This document shows, piece by piece, positions 52,660 through 63,290 of a stretch of 64,000 bases of DNA. How positions within the stretch are numbered: the first letter of the stretch is position 1; each line of letters starts with the position of its first letter. The position numbers were made by a program, and so were the translations under genes. Under the pieces are notes generated by a model that saw only the letters and a list, made by a program, of their open reading frames with translations, did not search any database and had not been told where the DNA came from. Origin of the DNA: Reticulitermes speratus (taxonomy: Eukaryota > Arthropoda > Insecta > Blattodea > Rhinotermitidae); contig JAJKFL010000006.1 in the NCBI GenBank assembly GCA_021186555.1, positions 4,802,715-4,866,714 of the forward strand, in the 5' to 3' direction.

Positions 52660-53590
52660 ACCAAAATGTATTACATTTTTTTCAAGGAAGAAGTCAGTTT
52701 TCTTTTCACAGGTTACTTTCTAATGTCTAAACAATACACTCAACATTTCACTTAATTGTCACTGCTAAAATCCAGGAAGTTGATTCAAGTGATATCACTT
52801 TTGAAGTGGCCGATACGAATTTCTGCCAGAACACTCACAGTCATAGCCAATGATTTGCGTGGTTTTCGTCAGTTACACCACGTGAATGCTGGGGTAGTAC
52901 CCGAAGGTAGAACATGGCTCCTTACTTCATCCTTTCTAGTTCCTTATGTAGAATCCAGCACTGGACGCTGCATGGTTTGCGGTACTAATGTCGTCGTAGC
53001 AGCAGCAGAGTGAGATACGTGGTTTTTATGACTGAAAGGACTACAAGCCATTCTACCATTATGCATATTAACGTGATAAATAAAAATATATTAGCCTAAA
53101 TGGTAGAAAATATTTTCCTTGCAGTGGTGCCAACAAATTTCATAAAACATTTCGTGAAAAATGTTTTTTACTTTCAAGTGACTTGTAAATGAAATTTTAG
53201 TCAGGAATTCGGTAGCCCAGACAGGGTACGTAAGTGGTTACCATGTTACAGGAATGGTCGTGAGCGAACCAACCACATTGCCAGCTGAGCCAACGTAGCA
53301 CCCAGCTTGTTCTGCTTGTGATGCCATCTACATGTCTACAGCCGCCTCAGTCCTCTTTTCAAACTCGTGATTAAGGTAGGTTGCTTACACGTAGTGTAAT
53401 TATACGTAGGCACACACGCATTTTACCGTTCTGACTAATTTGAGAGTACTGAAATATAACTGTCTTGTGCGTGTCGTTTTCTACGCAAGTAAACAACACA
53501 TAAGGCTGAGGAGGCCTGTAAACGTGAAAAATTAAAACGCTGTTTGAAGTTACGTCCCTCTTATACCGACGATGGATGTCTCACAACGAA
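52660..53590. other. Gene-poor interval, nothing recognised
   Basis: No supported gene or element boundary. Confidence 0.4.
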
Positions 53591-53594
53591 GGCG

Positions 53595-53770
53595 AAAATA
53601 TTTTGGCATATGACGCCGTGTAGTTTTGTGTAAGGGAGTGACTTTTTGGAGAAATCTACTGTCCCCAGCTTCAGAGTGGAAGGTATATTCTACCAAACTA
53701 CACGGCGTCACATTCAAGAAGACTAATTTTGATATTAGTTGCGGTGAGAACCCGAAATCCTACACCGATT
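53595..53770. repeat. Palindromic family K, both halves, clear ends
   Basis: ATGACGCCGTGTAGTTTTGTG and ACCAAACTACACGGCGTCACAT are inverted partners about 110 bp apart, giving the outer boundaries of the family. Confidence 0.65.
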
Positions 53771-53824
53771 AAAGATTCTAGTTTTGAAGTTGTCTCAGCC
53801 GTGATGATGAATACAGTATCCTAA

Positions 53825-53905
53825 GATATGACGCCGTCTCGATCGGTATTAGGTACAAAGGTTTCGAAGGAATTTGCTGCTTCAGTCTTCAGGGTAGTCC
53901 AAGAG
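53825..53905. repeat. Palindromic family K half copy
   Basis: AGGTACAAAGGTTTCGAAGG, TTTGCTGCTTCAG and CTTCAGGGT, minus-strand motif half. Confidence 0.5.
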
Positions 53906-54777
53906 TTTAAGGCAATATCCCAGAATTTGCGTTTAGGGTTAAGAAGATCCACGGAAAAATTCATGAGTTCCGGTCTTCACGTTGAAATTCGAACCCAAGA
54001 CCTCCTGAATATAAATTGAGAAAGATATCTGCTCGATGCTGAGCATGTAGCACGCATGCGAGAGGTGAGACATGTACATCGCTGAACATTCAACACAAAT
54101 GAATGTAATGCTTCGATTGGAGTCGAATTCATGCCACTCGTATAGAACTTTTCGGGATAATTTAGCAGTGTGAAGGGATACAGTCTGGAGTGCTGGAGGT
54201 TTAATTCCAGCAACAGGCACAAAAACTGCTCTTAAGCCTGTTGTGCAATCCGCGTTGTCTGCCGTCCGCCCAGTAGAACTCGACTCAAATATCTTTTCCG
54301 CGACGCAGAGACCAAAATCAGTCAGTCCCCACTACTCCCTTTCTGTCGCTTTAGCATCACCGTTGTTGCTACATCAGTCATTTTCCTTTCAGCCACCGTC
54401 CTGTGAAGGTTATTTAGTAGCGTATAAGAGTGGGAGGTATTTGTCTTGACGTTATAACAACGTGGCAGCGTTGCGTTGATTGCCCAGGTCTGGGTACAGT
54501 GCGCTATTGCCAAGTCGAAATAAACTGTTCCCAATATATGCTCCGTTAGTAATACGTTTAAACGATGTTACCTCTGTGAAAATTGAGAGAGAGTGACTAT
54601 GTGGCAAACATGGTGCCAGAGCCCTCTACCTTTGCACTTAGCTCCGCCCCTTCCTCTCTCTCTACATTTTTCCTCGCGCAGGGCGCGGAAAAATTATATG
54701 TGTCGCATTATACCAGCTACACAGCGACAACAGACTGGGGCTGACCGGTCGCCATCATCTGTTCCAATCTTGACGTA

Positions 54778-55065
54778 AAAGTAAATTTGTCTCTATGCAC
54801 GCCATGAAGACATGTGGGAGAATGGAGGTATACCTCCACTTGTTCTTAACCTTGTCACTAAATGGGATGAGTGGTCAGCTTGGCGCCCAGCCACTCTACC
54901 TGTCGAGGGATCTACTTGAGTGGCAGGCTGGGTGGGCGCTAGAGCCGGGCTGACGTTTCGGAGAAGAGGAAAACATCTTGCTCCTGCCGGCAACCGAACC
55001 ATGATTCTTCCGTCATCCAGCCGGTATTCGTAGTCACTATACCGACTGAGCCATCCCGGCTCCTA
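54778..55065 (-). mobile_element. SINE family A, full-length
   Basis: Minus orientation; A-box-like TGGCTCAGTCGGTATAGTG near 55035-55055 and full body to the GTAAAAGTAAATTTG tail. Confidence 0.75.
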
Positions 55066-55284
55066 ATCCGATATTAAGATTATGCGAAAGTTCTCGTGAA
55101 CCTCTATACACCTTGATGGTGCCCTGTTTAGTACACGATCAGCTGTCTATACACGTCCAAGACAAACAGAAGGAGTTCTGTTTTTGTTTTAAATTTTATA
55201 TTTTACGATGAAACATGTAGGTGCTGTATTTAAAGTCCGACACATGTACAATTTAATCACACTATTTGTGCACTTTCACTGTCC

Positions 55285-55321
55285 TACATGTTTCGAACCC
55301 CTAACCTGGGTTCATCTTCAG
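55285..55321 (-). ncRNA. Hammerhead-like motif with long stem
   Basis: CUGAAGA, U, GAACCC..GGGUUC stem (6 bp), GAAA, CAUGUA on the minus strand. One of the best-paired examples. Confidence 0.38.
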
Positions 55322-55534
55322 GGACACATTATCTAAAATCGCGCACTAGTTACACCAACTGGCACAATTATTTACATGAGTTCTTTACAATTGCTTCAGA
55401 TACACTGTTTAAAAAAATAAAAGTTTAAAAGTTAAAAATTGTGGTTGTTGTTAAAAATTGTATAAAAGTTGAACAATCTATGTTGTTTTGATACCTGTTT
55501 ATCGGAGTAAGTTGCCTGTTGGGTGGTGAGAACA

Positions 55535-55645
55535 GTATAGTATAATATAATATAATAATATAATATAATACAATATATATAATACAATATAATATAATAT
55601 AATACAATATAATATAATACAATACAATATAATATAATATAATAT
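55535..55645. repeat. (ATAAT)n microsatellite
   Basis: Irregular array of TATAA/TACAA units. Confidence 0.9.
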
Positions 55646-56031
55646 TAAGTTATGTAGGTGCTAGTGACAGTAAAGGAAGATGCTGTCTCCAACAGACCCA
55701 ACGTCGTAAATTTCATAAATTTTCTCCCAACATCATTGGACTTGCGGAGTCGCAGTCACTAGCACTCTTCAGATACAATGAAGTGACTGACGGTTCGCGA
55801 TCCGAGCATTACTATGGTTATGGTCAAATTATGAGCTTAAATGTATTGTGATACACGTACGAGAACGCCTGGTGATAGGCTTGTCAGCCGTCACTAGAGT
55901 AAGGAAGGTATCTGACTTGATGGCGTGAAATGTTAGTAATAAGACCTACTGCATTGTGGGTGTAAGAAATGTGTTGATATTTCAGAATCTTGACACCTGT
56001 AACCCCATAATGGAAAACGTATAATCCCAGT

Positions 56032-56290
56032 TGGCCGATCCCAGTGGCCGTGCGGTCTAAGGCGTGGGTCTACGTCCGCTCGCTTGCTGGGATTGTGGGT
56101 TCGAATCCCGCCTAGGGCATGGATGTCTGTCTCTTGTGAGTGTTGTGTGTTGTCAGGTAGAGGTCTCTGCGACGAGCTGGTCATTCGTCCAGAGGAGTCC
56201 TACCGAGTGTGGTGTGTCTGAGTGTGATCGTGAAGCGTCGAAAAATAAGGCGGCCTAGGCCCTCAAGGGGCTGTCGAGCCACTGGGGGAA
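56032..56290 (+). mobile_element. SINE family B, full-length (tRNA-Leu/Ser-like head)
   Basis: Head has TGGCCGTGCGGTCTAAGGCG (A-box region, long-arm tRNA type) and GTGGGTTCGAATCCCGCC (B box). Body has GTTGTGTGTTGTCAGGTAG, and the end is GGGGCTGTCGAGCCACTGG. About 255 bp. Not a genuine tRNA gene because it continues into the SINE body. Confidence 0.85.
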
Positions 56291-56911
56291 AAAATAATCC
56301 CAGTTGAGCTTTCCATCTGGTCACGGGCGTAGAAAGAGGTGCAGTATCGAAACGGCGTTTGTGTTATCCTGAATGATATGCGGTCTTGAGAACAACGGCC
56401 AGCTCAGAGTGGGCTCCGAAACATCGCGGGGGGGGGGGGGGGCTAATGTTCTTAAGATTCACAAAGTTGCTGTAGGACAGGTGAACGTTACAGTGTTGTG
56501 TGAGGAGAAAGACCGCACATAGATCGGCCGAGGGACCGAATTCACAACCCTGTGAATGAGTGTCCATCGTGTTACCCCGAGACCACCACCACCACCACCC
56601 CCTCCACGTTAAAGTGGATATTAAGGAAAGAGGGTATCGAGCTGTAGACTGCATTCAAATGGCCGACTGCTGTCTGTAGGATATTGGATCTTAGAGTTTC
56701 GTAATATGTTGAGAGAATATCTTGTTCGGGGTAAATGCATATGAAGGGAATTGTTTAAATAAATATTTTCTTCAATAAGTTACAGTCAGTGTACGGATGG
56801 AATGTCTCGTTTTACGTTCAACCAGACGCAAGAAACGCAGTAATGTGTTTTATGGATCAGCAGTCCTCGGCCTGCAGACGCCTCATATCGAATTAGAAAT
56901 TATTATTATTT

Positions 56912-57305
56912 TTTTTTCTATGGCTCGACAGCCCTCGTTTCGTCGAGGCTTCACGATCACACACACTTTTTAGACACACCACACTCGGTAGGACTCATCT
57001 AGGACGAGTGACCAGCCCGTCGCAGAGACCTCTACCTGACAACACACAACACTCACAACAGACAGACATCCATGCCCCCGGCGGGATTTTTTTTTTTCTT
57101 TTGCCTGTCCGGGTTTTTTTCCCTTTGGTCCATTTTTGTACTGTTTAATCCTGTTTGTCCTTCATGCCACTTATGTTCCATACTACTGTCCGTACAACAA
57201 CACAACACAAACATCCATGCCCCCGGTGGGATTCGAACCCACGATCCTAGTAAGCGAGCAGCCGCAGACCCACGCCTTAGACCGCACGGCCACTGGGATC
57301 GGCAG
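56912..57305 (-). mobile_element. SINE family B, chimeric copy with internal insertion
   Basis: Minus orientation. The word ACATCCATGCCCCCGG occurs twice (57066 and 57210 regions) with about 140 bp between, so either an insertion with local duplication or fusion of two copies occurred. The head and both promoter boxes at 57225-57300 are intact. Confidence 0.75.
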
Positions 57306-57842
57306 AAATTATGATTCATTAACCGAAAAATGGAGCAGGTACCGTAGTAGCACGCAGCTACTGAAGGAAGGCTATATACAGACTGAGTTTGTGAAGAGGT
57401 GCTTATTAGCGTCAGCTGAAGACGTGTGTTTAGATAAGACAAAACGAATTAAAGTGCCGGCCTCTCTGTTCTTTTCATTGGAGATTAGAGAAGTTCTGGA
57501 CACTGTGACTGTTACAGTGGACTACATTCGCTAACGGGATACGCCACCGATAGTTTTAACATTTTCTGTAAGAAGTCGGTTTGGAATATGACGATATTGT
57601 CTGCTGCCGGGCAGTGGCATGGCTGAGTACAAGAACTGTGTTACGTATGATTTTTATTTGCGAAATGGAATATAGGTACTTTCGTGACAGGCAAATGTAG
57701 GACGTTACCACAGTTATCTGATTAGAAATGTGTCATGGCTGTCGTGTTTATTGTGGACAAAAACGGCTTATATTGATAACCTGAATATCGTATTTCAACA
57801 TTTGTAGCTGCTTTTAACCTTGGTACATGTACTGCCTTTTGA

Positions 57843-59540
57843 TAGTACATATTATTATTATTATTATTATTATTATAAATTATTATTATTTTTTACTGCC
57901 AATTGGTTTTCACCCGGTGGCAGTAGTCCGTTACGCTAGTACACACAATACAAATGTTTTCACCCGGTGGCAGTAGTCCTTACACTAATACACACAATAC
58001 AAATGTTTTCACCCGGTGGCAGTAGTCCTTAACTAGTACACACAATACAAATGTTTTCACCCGGTGGCAGTAGTCCTTACACTAGTACACACAATACAAA
58101 TGTTTTCACCCGGTGGCAGTAGTCCTTACACTAGTACACACAAACACAAATGTTTTCACCCGGTGGCAGTAGTCCTTACACTAGTACACACAATACAAAT
58201 GTTTTCACCCGGTGGCAGTAGTCCTTACACTAGTACACACAATACAAATGTTTTCACCCGGTGGCAGTAGTCCCTTACACTAGTACACACAATACAAATG
58301 TTTTCACCCGGTGGCAGTAGTCCTTACACTAGTACACACAATACAAATGTTTTCACACGGTGGCAGTAGTCCTTACACTAGTACACACAATACAAATGTT
58401 TTCACCCGGTGGCAGTAGTCCTTACACTAGTACACACAACACAAATGTTTTCACCCGGTGGCAGTAGTCCTTACACTAGTACACACAATACAAATGTTTT
58501 CACCCGGTGGCAGTAGTCCTTACACTAGTACACACAAACAAATGTTTTCACCCGGTGGCAGTAGTCCTTACACTAGTATACACAATACAAATGTTTTCAC
58601 CCGGTGGCAGTAGTCCTTATACTAGTACACACAATACAAATGTTTTCACCCGGTGGCAGTAGTCCTTACACTAGTACACACAATACAAATGTTTTCACCC
58701 GGTGGCAGTAGTCCTTACACTAGTACACACAAACAAATGTTTTCACCCGGTGGCAGTAGTCTCTACACTAGTACACACAATACAAATGTTTTCACCCAGG
58801 TGGCAGTAGTCCTTACACTAGTACACACAATACAAATGTTTTCACCCGGTGGCAGTAGTCCTTACACTAGTACACACAATACAAATGTTTTCACCCGGTG
58901 GCAGTAGTCCTTACACTAGTACACACAATACAAATGTTTTCACCCGGTGGCAGTAGTCCTTACACTAGTACACACAATACAAATGTTTTCACCCGGTGGC
59001 AGTAGTCCTTACACTAGTACACACAATACAAATGTTTTCACCCGGTGGCAGTAGTCCTTACACTAGTACACACAATACAAATGTTTTCACCCGGTGGCAG
59101 TAGTCCTTACACTAGTACACACAATACAAATGTTTTCACCCGGTGGCAGTAGTCCTTACACTAGTACACACAATACAAATGTTTTCACCCGGTGGCAGTA
59201 GTCCTTACACTAGTAACACAACACAAATGTTTTCACCCGGTGGCAGTAGTCCTTACACTAGTACACACAATACAAATGTTTTCACCCGGTGGCAGTAGTC
59301 CTTACACTAGTACACACAATACAAATGTTTTCACCCGGTGGCAGTAGTCCTTACACTAGTACACACAATACAAATGTTTTCACCCGGTGGCAGTAGTCCT
59401 TAAACTAGTACACCAATACAAATGTTTTCACCCGGTGGCAGTAGTCCTTACACTAGTACACACAATACAAATGGACATATAATATACATAAAAATAACAA
59501 TACAAAACAAACTATACACAATTATAAAACAAAATATATT
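57843..59540 (-). mobile_element. Retroposon 3' end expanded by an internal minisatellite
   Basis: The (TTA)n block at 57846-57895 and flanks on both sides of the 49-bp array match, in reverse, the single-copy element at 32565-32712. Confidence 0.75.
57906..59472. repeat. 49-bp minisatellite, about 32 copies
   Basis: Unit begins GTTTTCACCCGGTGGCAGTA and ends ACACACAATACAAAT. Copies are nearly identical with scattered 1-4 base indels. Not CRISPR: there are no unique spacers. Short ORFs across it are periodic artefacts. Confidence 0.97.
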
Positions 59541-60320
59541 TTGATCGAAACATGTCGAAGTAGAGTCTCTACTATTTATGTCTTTGATATCGTGCATTTG
59601 ATTGGTTTTAATAGAGGAATACACTGAATGTGAAACTTAAAGGAGAAGGTAAATCACTATGTTGCTTGTTTTATGCTAAACGAACATATCTGTGAACAAA
59701 ATCTTGGCCTCGTTGTGCCGCAGAAAACTGTTTCCAATTTTTCACCTCACCAGTTGATATGAAGATGTTGAAGAATAAGTTCTTTTGCATCATTCAACAA
59801 CTCTAAAACGAATTATTTTTCAAAGTTCAGAGATTTTTTTAAAAAGAGGACAAATGAAATCCGAATTTTTAATAATCGTTGTGTCTTTGGCATTAATCAG
59901 TTTCCCATGTACTTGCAAATGGAGATATTTGAATAAATAAGTAATGGCGCTCTGAAAGATTGTTTTACTGAAGGCATTATAGGTCATTTCTGTGGCAGCC
60001 TGCCTGAAAATTTCAATGCCATGCAAACTGTTGTGAATAAAGTTTAATACAACTTGTGCAAATAAGCGTTTTTCGGTCATGAAATTTCGGAAAATAAATA
60101 CTGTGTGGCTGTTCACGTCACCCAAAACATGTAACAGAGCAACATAACACTGCGGACATCACCACATTCAACAGTGCGTAGTTAGTGTGGGCCACCTCCA
60201 CGTGGGAAGATGTGGACTGCATATGAGCTTCGTATCTAAGTGACAAACAGGCTACGAGAGGTGGCACACAAAACTCAGGAGCACAAAAACCGAATTAGAG
60301 CTATTTTACTCTTCTAAGGG
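59541..60320. other. Intergenic, nothing recognised
   Basis: One 101-codon minus frame (59820-60125) has no recognisable domain or splice context and is not called. Confidence 0.4.
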
Positions 60321-60324
60321 CGGG

Positions 60325-60586
60325 ATGCCGATCGCAGTGGCTGCGCCGTCTAAGGCGTGGTTCTGCGGCCGTTCGCTTGCTGGGATTGTGGGTTTGAATC
60401 CCGCTGGGGGCATGGATGTCTGTCTGTTGTGAGTGTTGTGTGTTGTCAGGTAGAGGTGTCTGCGTCGGGCTGATCACACGTCCAGAGGAGTCCTACCGAG
60501 TGTGGTGTGTCTAAAGTATGATCGTGAAGCCTCGAAAAATGAGGCGGCCTAGGCCCCCAAGGGGCTGTCGAGTCATGGAAAAAAAG
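60325..60586 (+). mobile_element. SINE family B, full-length
   Basis: Same structure as 56032-56290; ends GTCGAGTCATGGAAAAAAAGG, directly abutting a SINE A. Confidence 0.82.
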
Positions 60587-60868
60587 GACCGGGATAGCTC
60601 AGTCGGTATGGTGACGCGATGGGCTGAACGGTCCGGGGATCGTATCCCGGTGGGAGCGAGATTTTTCGCACCCGTTCAGAACAGTCCTGGGGTCCACCCA
60701 GCCTCCTGTACAATGGGTACCGGGTCTCTTTGTCGGGGTAAAGCGGCCGGGGCGTGGAGTTGACCACCCACCCCCATCTAGTGCCGAGGTTAAAGAAAGA
60801 GTAGAGCTATACCTCTGCTCCCCCTCTGGGACTTCATGGCCTGCTACAGGGTGAAATTTACCTCTACT
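60587..60868 (+). mobile_element. SINE family A, full-length
   Basis: Head ATAGCTCAGTCGGTATGG, B-box GGGATCGTATCCC, complete body and tail. It begins at the A-rich end of the SINE B before it. Confidence 0.82.
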
Positions 60869-60949
60869 GTTTTAATGTTTGCATTTTATATTTTGTCCAA
60901 TTAATATGACACGGTTTGCTACCACAATATATTTTACAGAGAAATTTGC

Positions 60950-60980
60950 TTGATGATTGCAGCTGCTGCCGAAACATGTA
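60950..60980 (+). ncRNA. Hammerhead-like motif
   Basis: UUGAUGA, UU, GCAGC-UGCUGC hairpin, C, GAAACAUGUA. Stem is palindromic and strong. Confidence 0.3.
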
Positions 60981-61029
60981 GCAAATGTATGGTAAAAAAT
61001 AATATATGTACATATATTGATTATATTGA

Positions 61030-61280
61030 CTGAAACACGTAAAAGGTAAAGTTCACCCTAAAACAGGCCATGAAAACCCAGAGGGGGAGTAGAGGTGGTC
61101 AACGCCACGCCCTGGCCGTATTACCCCTGGGAAAGAGACACGGTATCCATTGTACAGGACGCTGGGTGAACCCCAGGGCCGGTCTGGACGGGTGTTGAAA
61201 ATCTCGCCCTCACCGGTATTCGATCCCCGGACCGTCCAGCCCGTAGCGAGTCGCTATACCGACTGAGCTATCTCAGCTCA
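61030..61280 (-). mobile_element. SINE family A, internal deletion
   Basis: Minus orientation; lacks about 40 bp near the tail (GAGTAGAGGT joins GGTCAACGCC). Head and both boxes present. Confidence 0.78.
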
Positions 61281-61567
61281 CGACTGAAATGTGTGGTACA
61301 AATATTTATACAGTGCGTTTCTTTTATCGTTGTCTTGAATACGAGCAGCTGTCACGGGATATTCCGCCGGATGCAGGCCTTCTGTGCGATAGAACTGTCA
61401 TGCTCTGGTGAGACGATAAAAGAAAGACCCTGTAGCCTATATGCAACGCGCCGCTAAAATGTACAAAGACTGTCAACATCTTCTGATCCTGGACTTGAAT
61501 GGCTGCCCTTCCGGACGCAGTACCGCTGTGCTAACTTGCACAGTGGCCGTCTGTAGTTTATGGATGT

Positions 61568-61852
61568 GTGGTAAGGTAAAGTTCTCCCTAGAACAGGCCA
61601 TGAAGGCCCAGAGAGGGAGTAGAGGTATAGCTCTACTCTTTCTTTAACCTCGGCGCTAGATGGGGGTGGGTGGTCAACTCCACGCCCCGGCCTCTTTACC
61701 CCCGGGAAAGAGACCCGGTACCCATTGTACAGGACGCTGAGTGGACCCCAGGGCCGGTCTGGACGGCTGCGAAAAATCTCGCTCCCATCGGGATTCGATC
61801 CCCGGACCGTCCAGCCCGTAGCCAGTCGCTATACCGACTGAGCTATCGACAA
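61568..61852 (-). mobile_element. SINE family A, full-length
   Basis: Minus orientation, close to the reference copy at 35006-35295. Confidence 0.82.
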
Positions 61853-62419
61853 GCGTAAACATCGGGCAGGATCTGTTACAGCTGGTGGATCTGCGGACAC
61901 GCGTCTACGACAGTCCATTTCAAGCGCGCGCTAAACAACGTAGGACGCCGACGTTGGCAGAATATAAGGACGCTTTCCCACAATTATTGTGAAAGTTTAT
62001 GGACGGTACTGTGTGTCTTATCTCTTGACGATACAACAGGCGGCGAAATCGGACCAAGTAACATAAATTACCAATATACTACGCCGTTTGCGGTATCTTA
62101 ACACTGTAAATTAGATGCGATGTGCCCTTATCATAAGCACTTTGTTACAATTGCGTTCCGAAAAAAATGTTTTTGGGTTGACGGCAGTTATCAGGGTGGA
62201 GGGGAGGCATCTATTTGGTGCGTAGTTCATTGAAAATGGGCGTGGTCATCCAGTATAATCGTATACAATTTACGTGGTTTTGACATGTTCTGTTTTGAAA
62301 GGTATGTCTTACGCATTTAGCATTGGAGACACGTACAATGCCGGCGTACGTAACGCGATATTAGAAAGTCCTTTACCGCTTTCAGGCACGAATTTCGTGT
62401 AATGAGCGTTCAAAAATTC

Positions 62420-62525
62420 AGCCCGTAACTCACAGTAAACACATTTTCCATTATTAAGACAAACCGGTTAATGCTGTGTAGGGAAATTATTGATGTATTT
62501 TTGTGAGTTACAGACGAAACATATG
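62420..62525. repeat. Diverged lone monomer of the 114-bp satellite
   Basis: CAGCCCGTAACTCACAGTAAACACA and AACCGGTTAATGCTGTGTAG align in order with the satellite monomer at 63291, with many substitutions. Confidence 0.6.
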
Positions 62526-62639
62526 TGTGCGAGAAAGAGCATAGTTTTTTTAATGCTAAAGTAAGTGGTACATATGGTAACCATTGTGTTGTGAAAGGTT
62601 GAAGTAATCGCTGCACGGTTTCAGTACTGAAGATTACAG

Positions 62640-62800
62640 TTTTCTGAGGTGTGACATCAAAGGTTTTAATATTTACGAAATTTTTTTGTGGAACTTGCTG
62701 CCTCTTACCTTGAAGATGGAGGCACCAAGCTGTTCCGAAACCTTGGTACCTAACAAGCTACACGGCTTCGCTGTCTAGACACTGTAATGCTAACACTCAC
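62640..62800. repeat. Palindromic family K, both halves, with hammerhead-like core
   Basis: GTGACATCAAAGGTTTT at the left; UUGAAGA (62710), stem, GAAAC (62737), and AGCTACACGGCTTCGC at the right. Confidence 0.6.
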
Positions 62801-62884
62801 TGCCGAGAGAAATTTAAATCTCGCACGGTAGCAATATTCATGGCTTTATTATCGTTATGAGTCTTATATTTATTATTCTCATGG

Positions 62885-62975
62885 TGCACACTCCTCGAGA
62901 AACTGATAGCTGCTTATCTATTCAAGATACATTCCCCGAATTTTGTGGAACCCGCACGTTTGTAAAGGTGTTATT
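62885..62975 (+). repeat. Interspersed repeat L
   Basis: Decayed form of the KKFPAFYGT-like segment (TCAAGATACATTCCCCGAAT). Confidence 0.4.
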
Positions 62976-63290
62976 GCAGAATGATTGGAAAAGGCGTTCA
63001 GTGCGTTGCAGTTTTCCACAGGCTTATCTCTTAATTTTGTTTTGACAGATCTATTGCTTCGTCCAAAAGTTGTGGGAAGTGCAGTTCTTAAGAAAAGATT
63101 CCGTCACCGTTTTTTGCCGTTGATAAATCAGTGTTGTTGTAGTTCATACAATTTTTATGCTTACCATTCAGATATTCCCTAATTTTGCTTCCTGCCAACA
63201 TCTACAAAAATAGAAAATTCTGGGAAAGTAATTTTTAGTGCCCACTCCAACTTTCTAAAAAAATATGAACCTGAATTACATTTAAAGACT

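Noticed and set aside
57906-59472. Regularly spaced repeat array that could suggest CRISPR, and two Thr/Ser ORFs within it
   Set aside because: Units are contiguous with no unique spacers and the host is eukaryotic; ORFs are periodic artefacts of a 49-bp unit broken by indels.
59820-60125. 101-codon minus-strand ORF
   Set aside because: No domain, no splice context, composition like surrounding AT-rich DNA.
35006-61852. tRNA genes at SINE heads (A and B boxes, for example 35015-35075 and 56040-56110)
   Set aside because: Each runs directly into a conserved SINE body and lacks a proper acceptor stem end.
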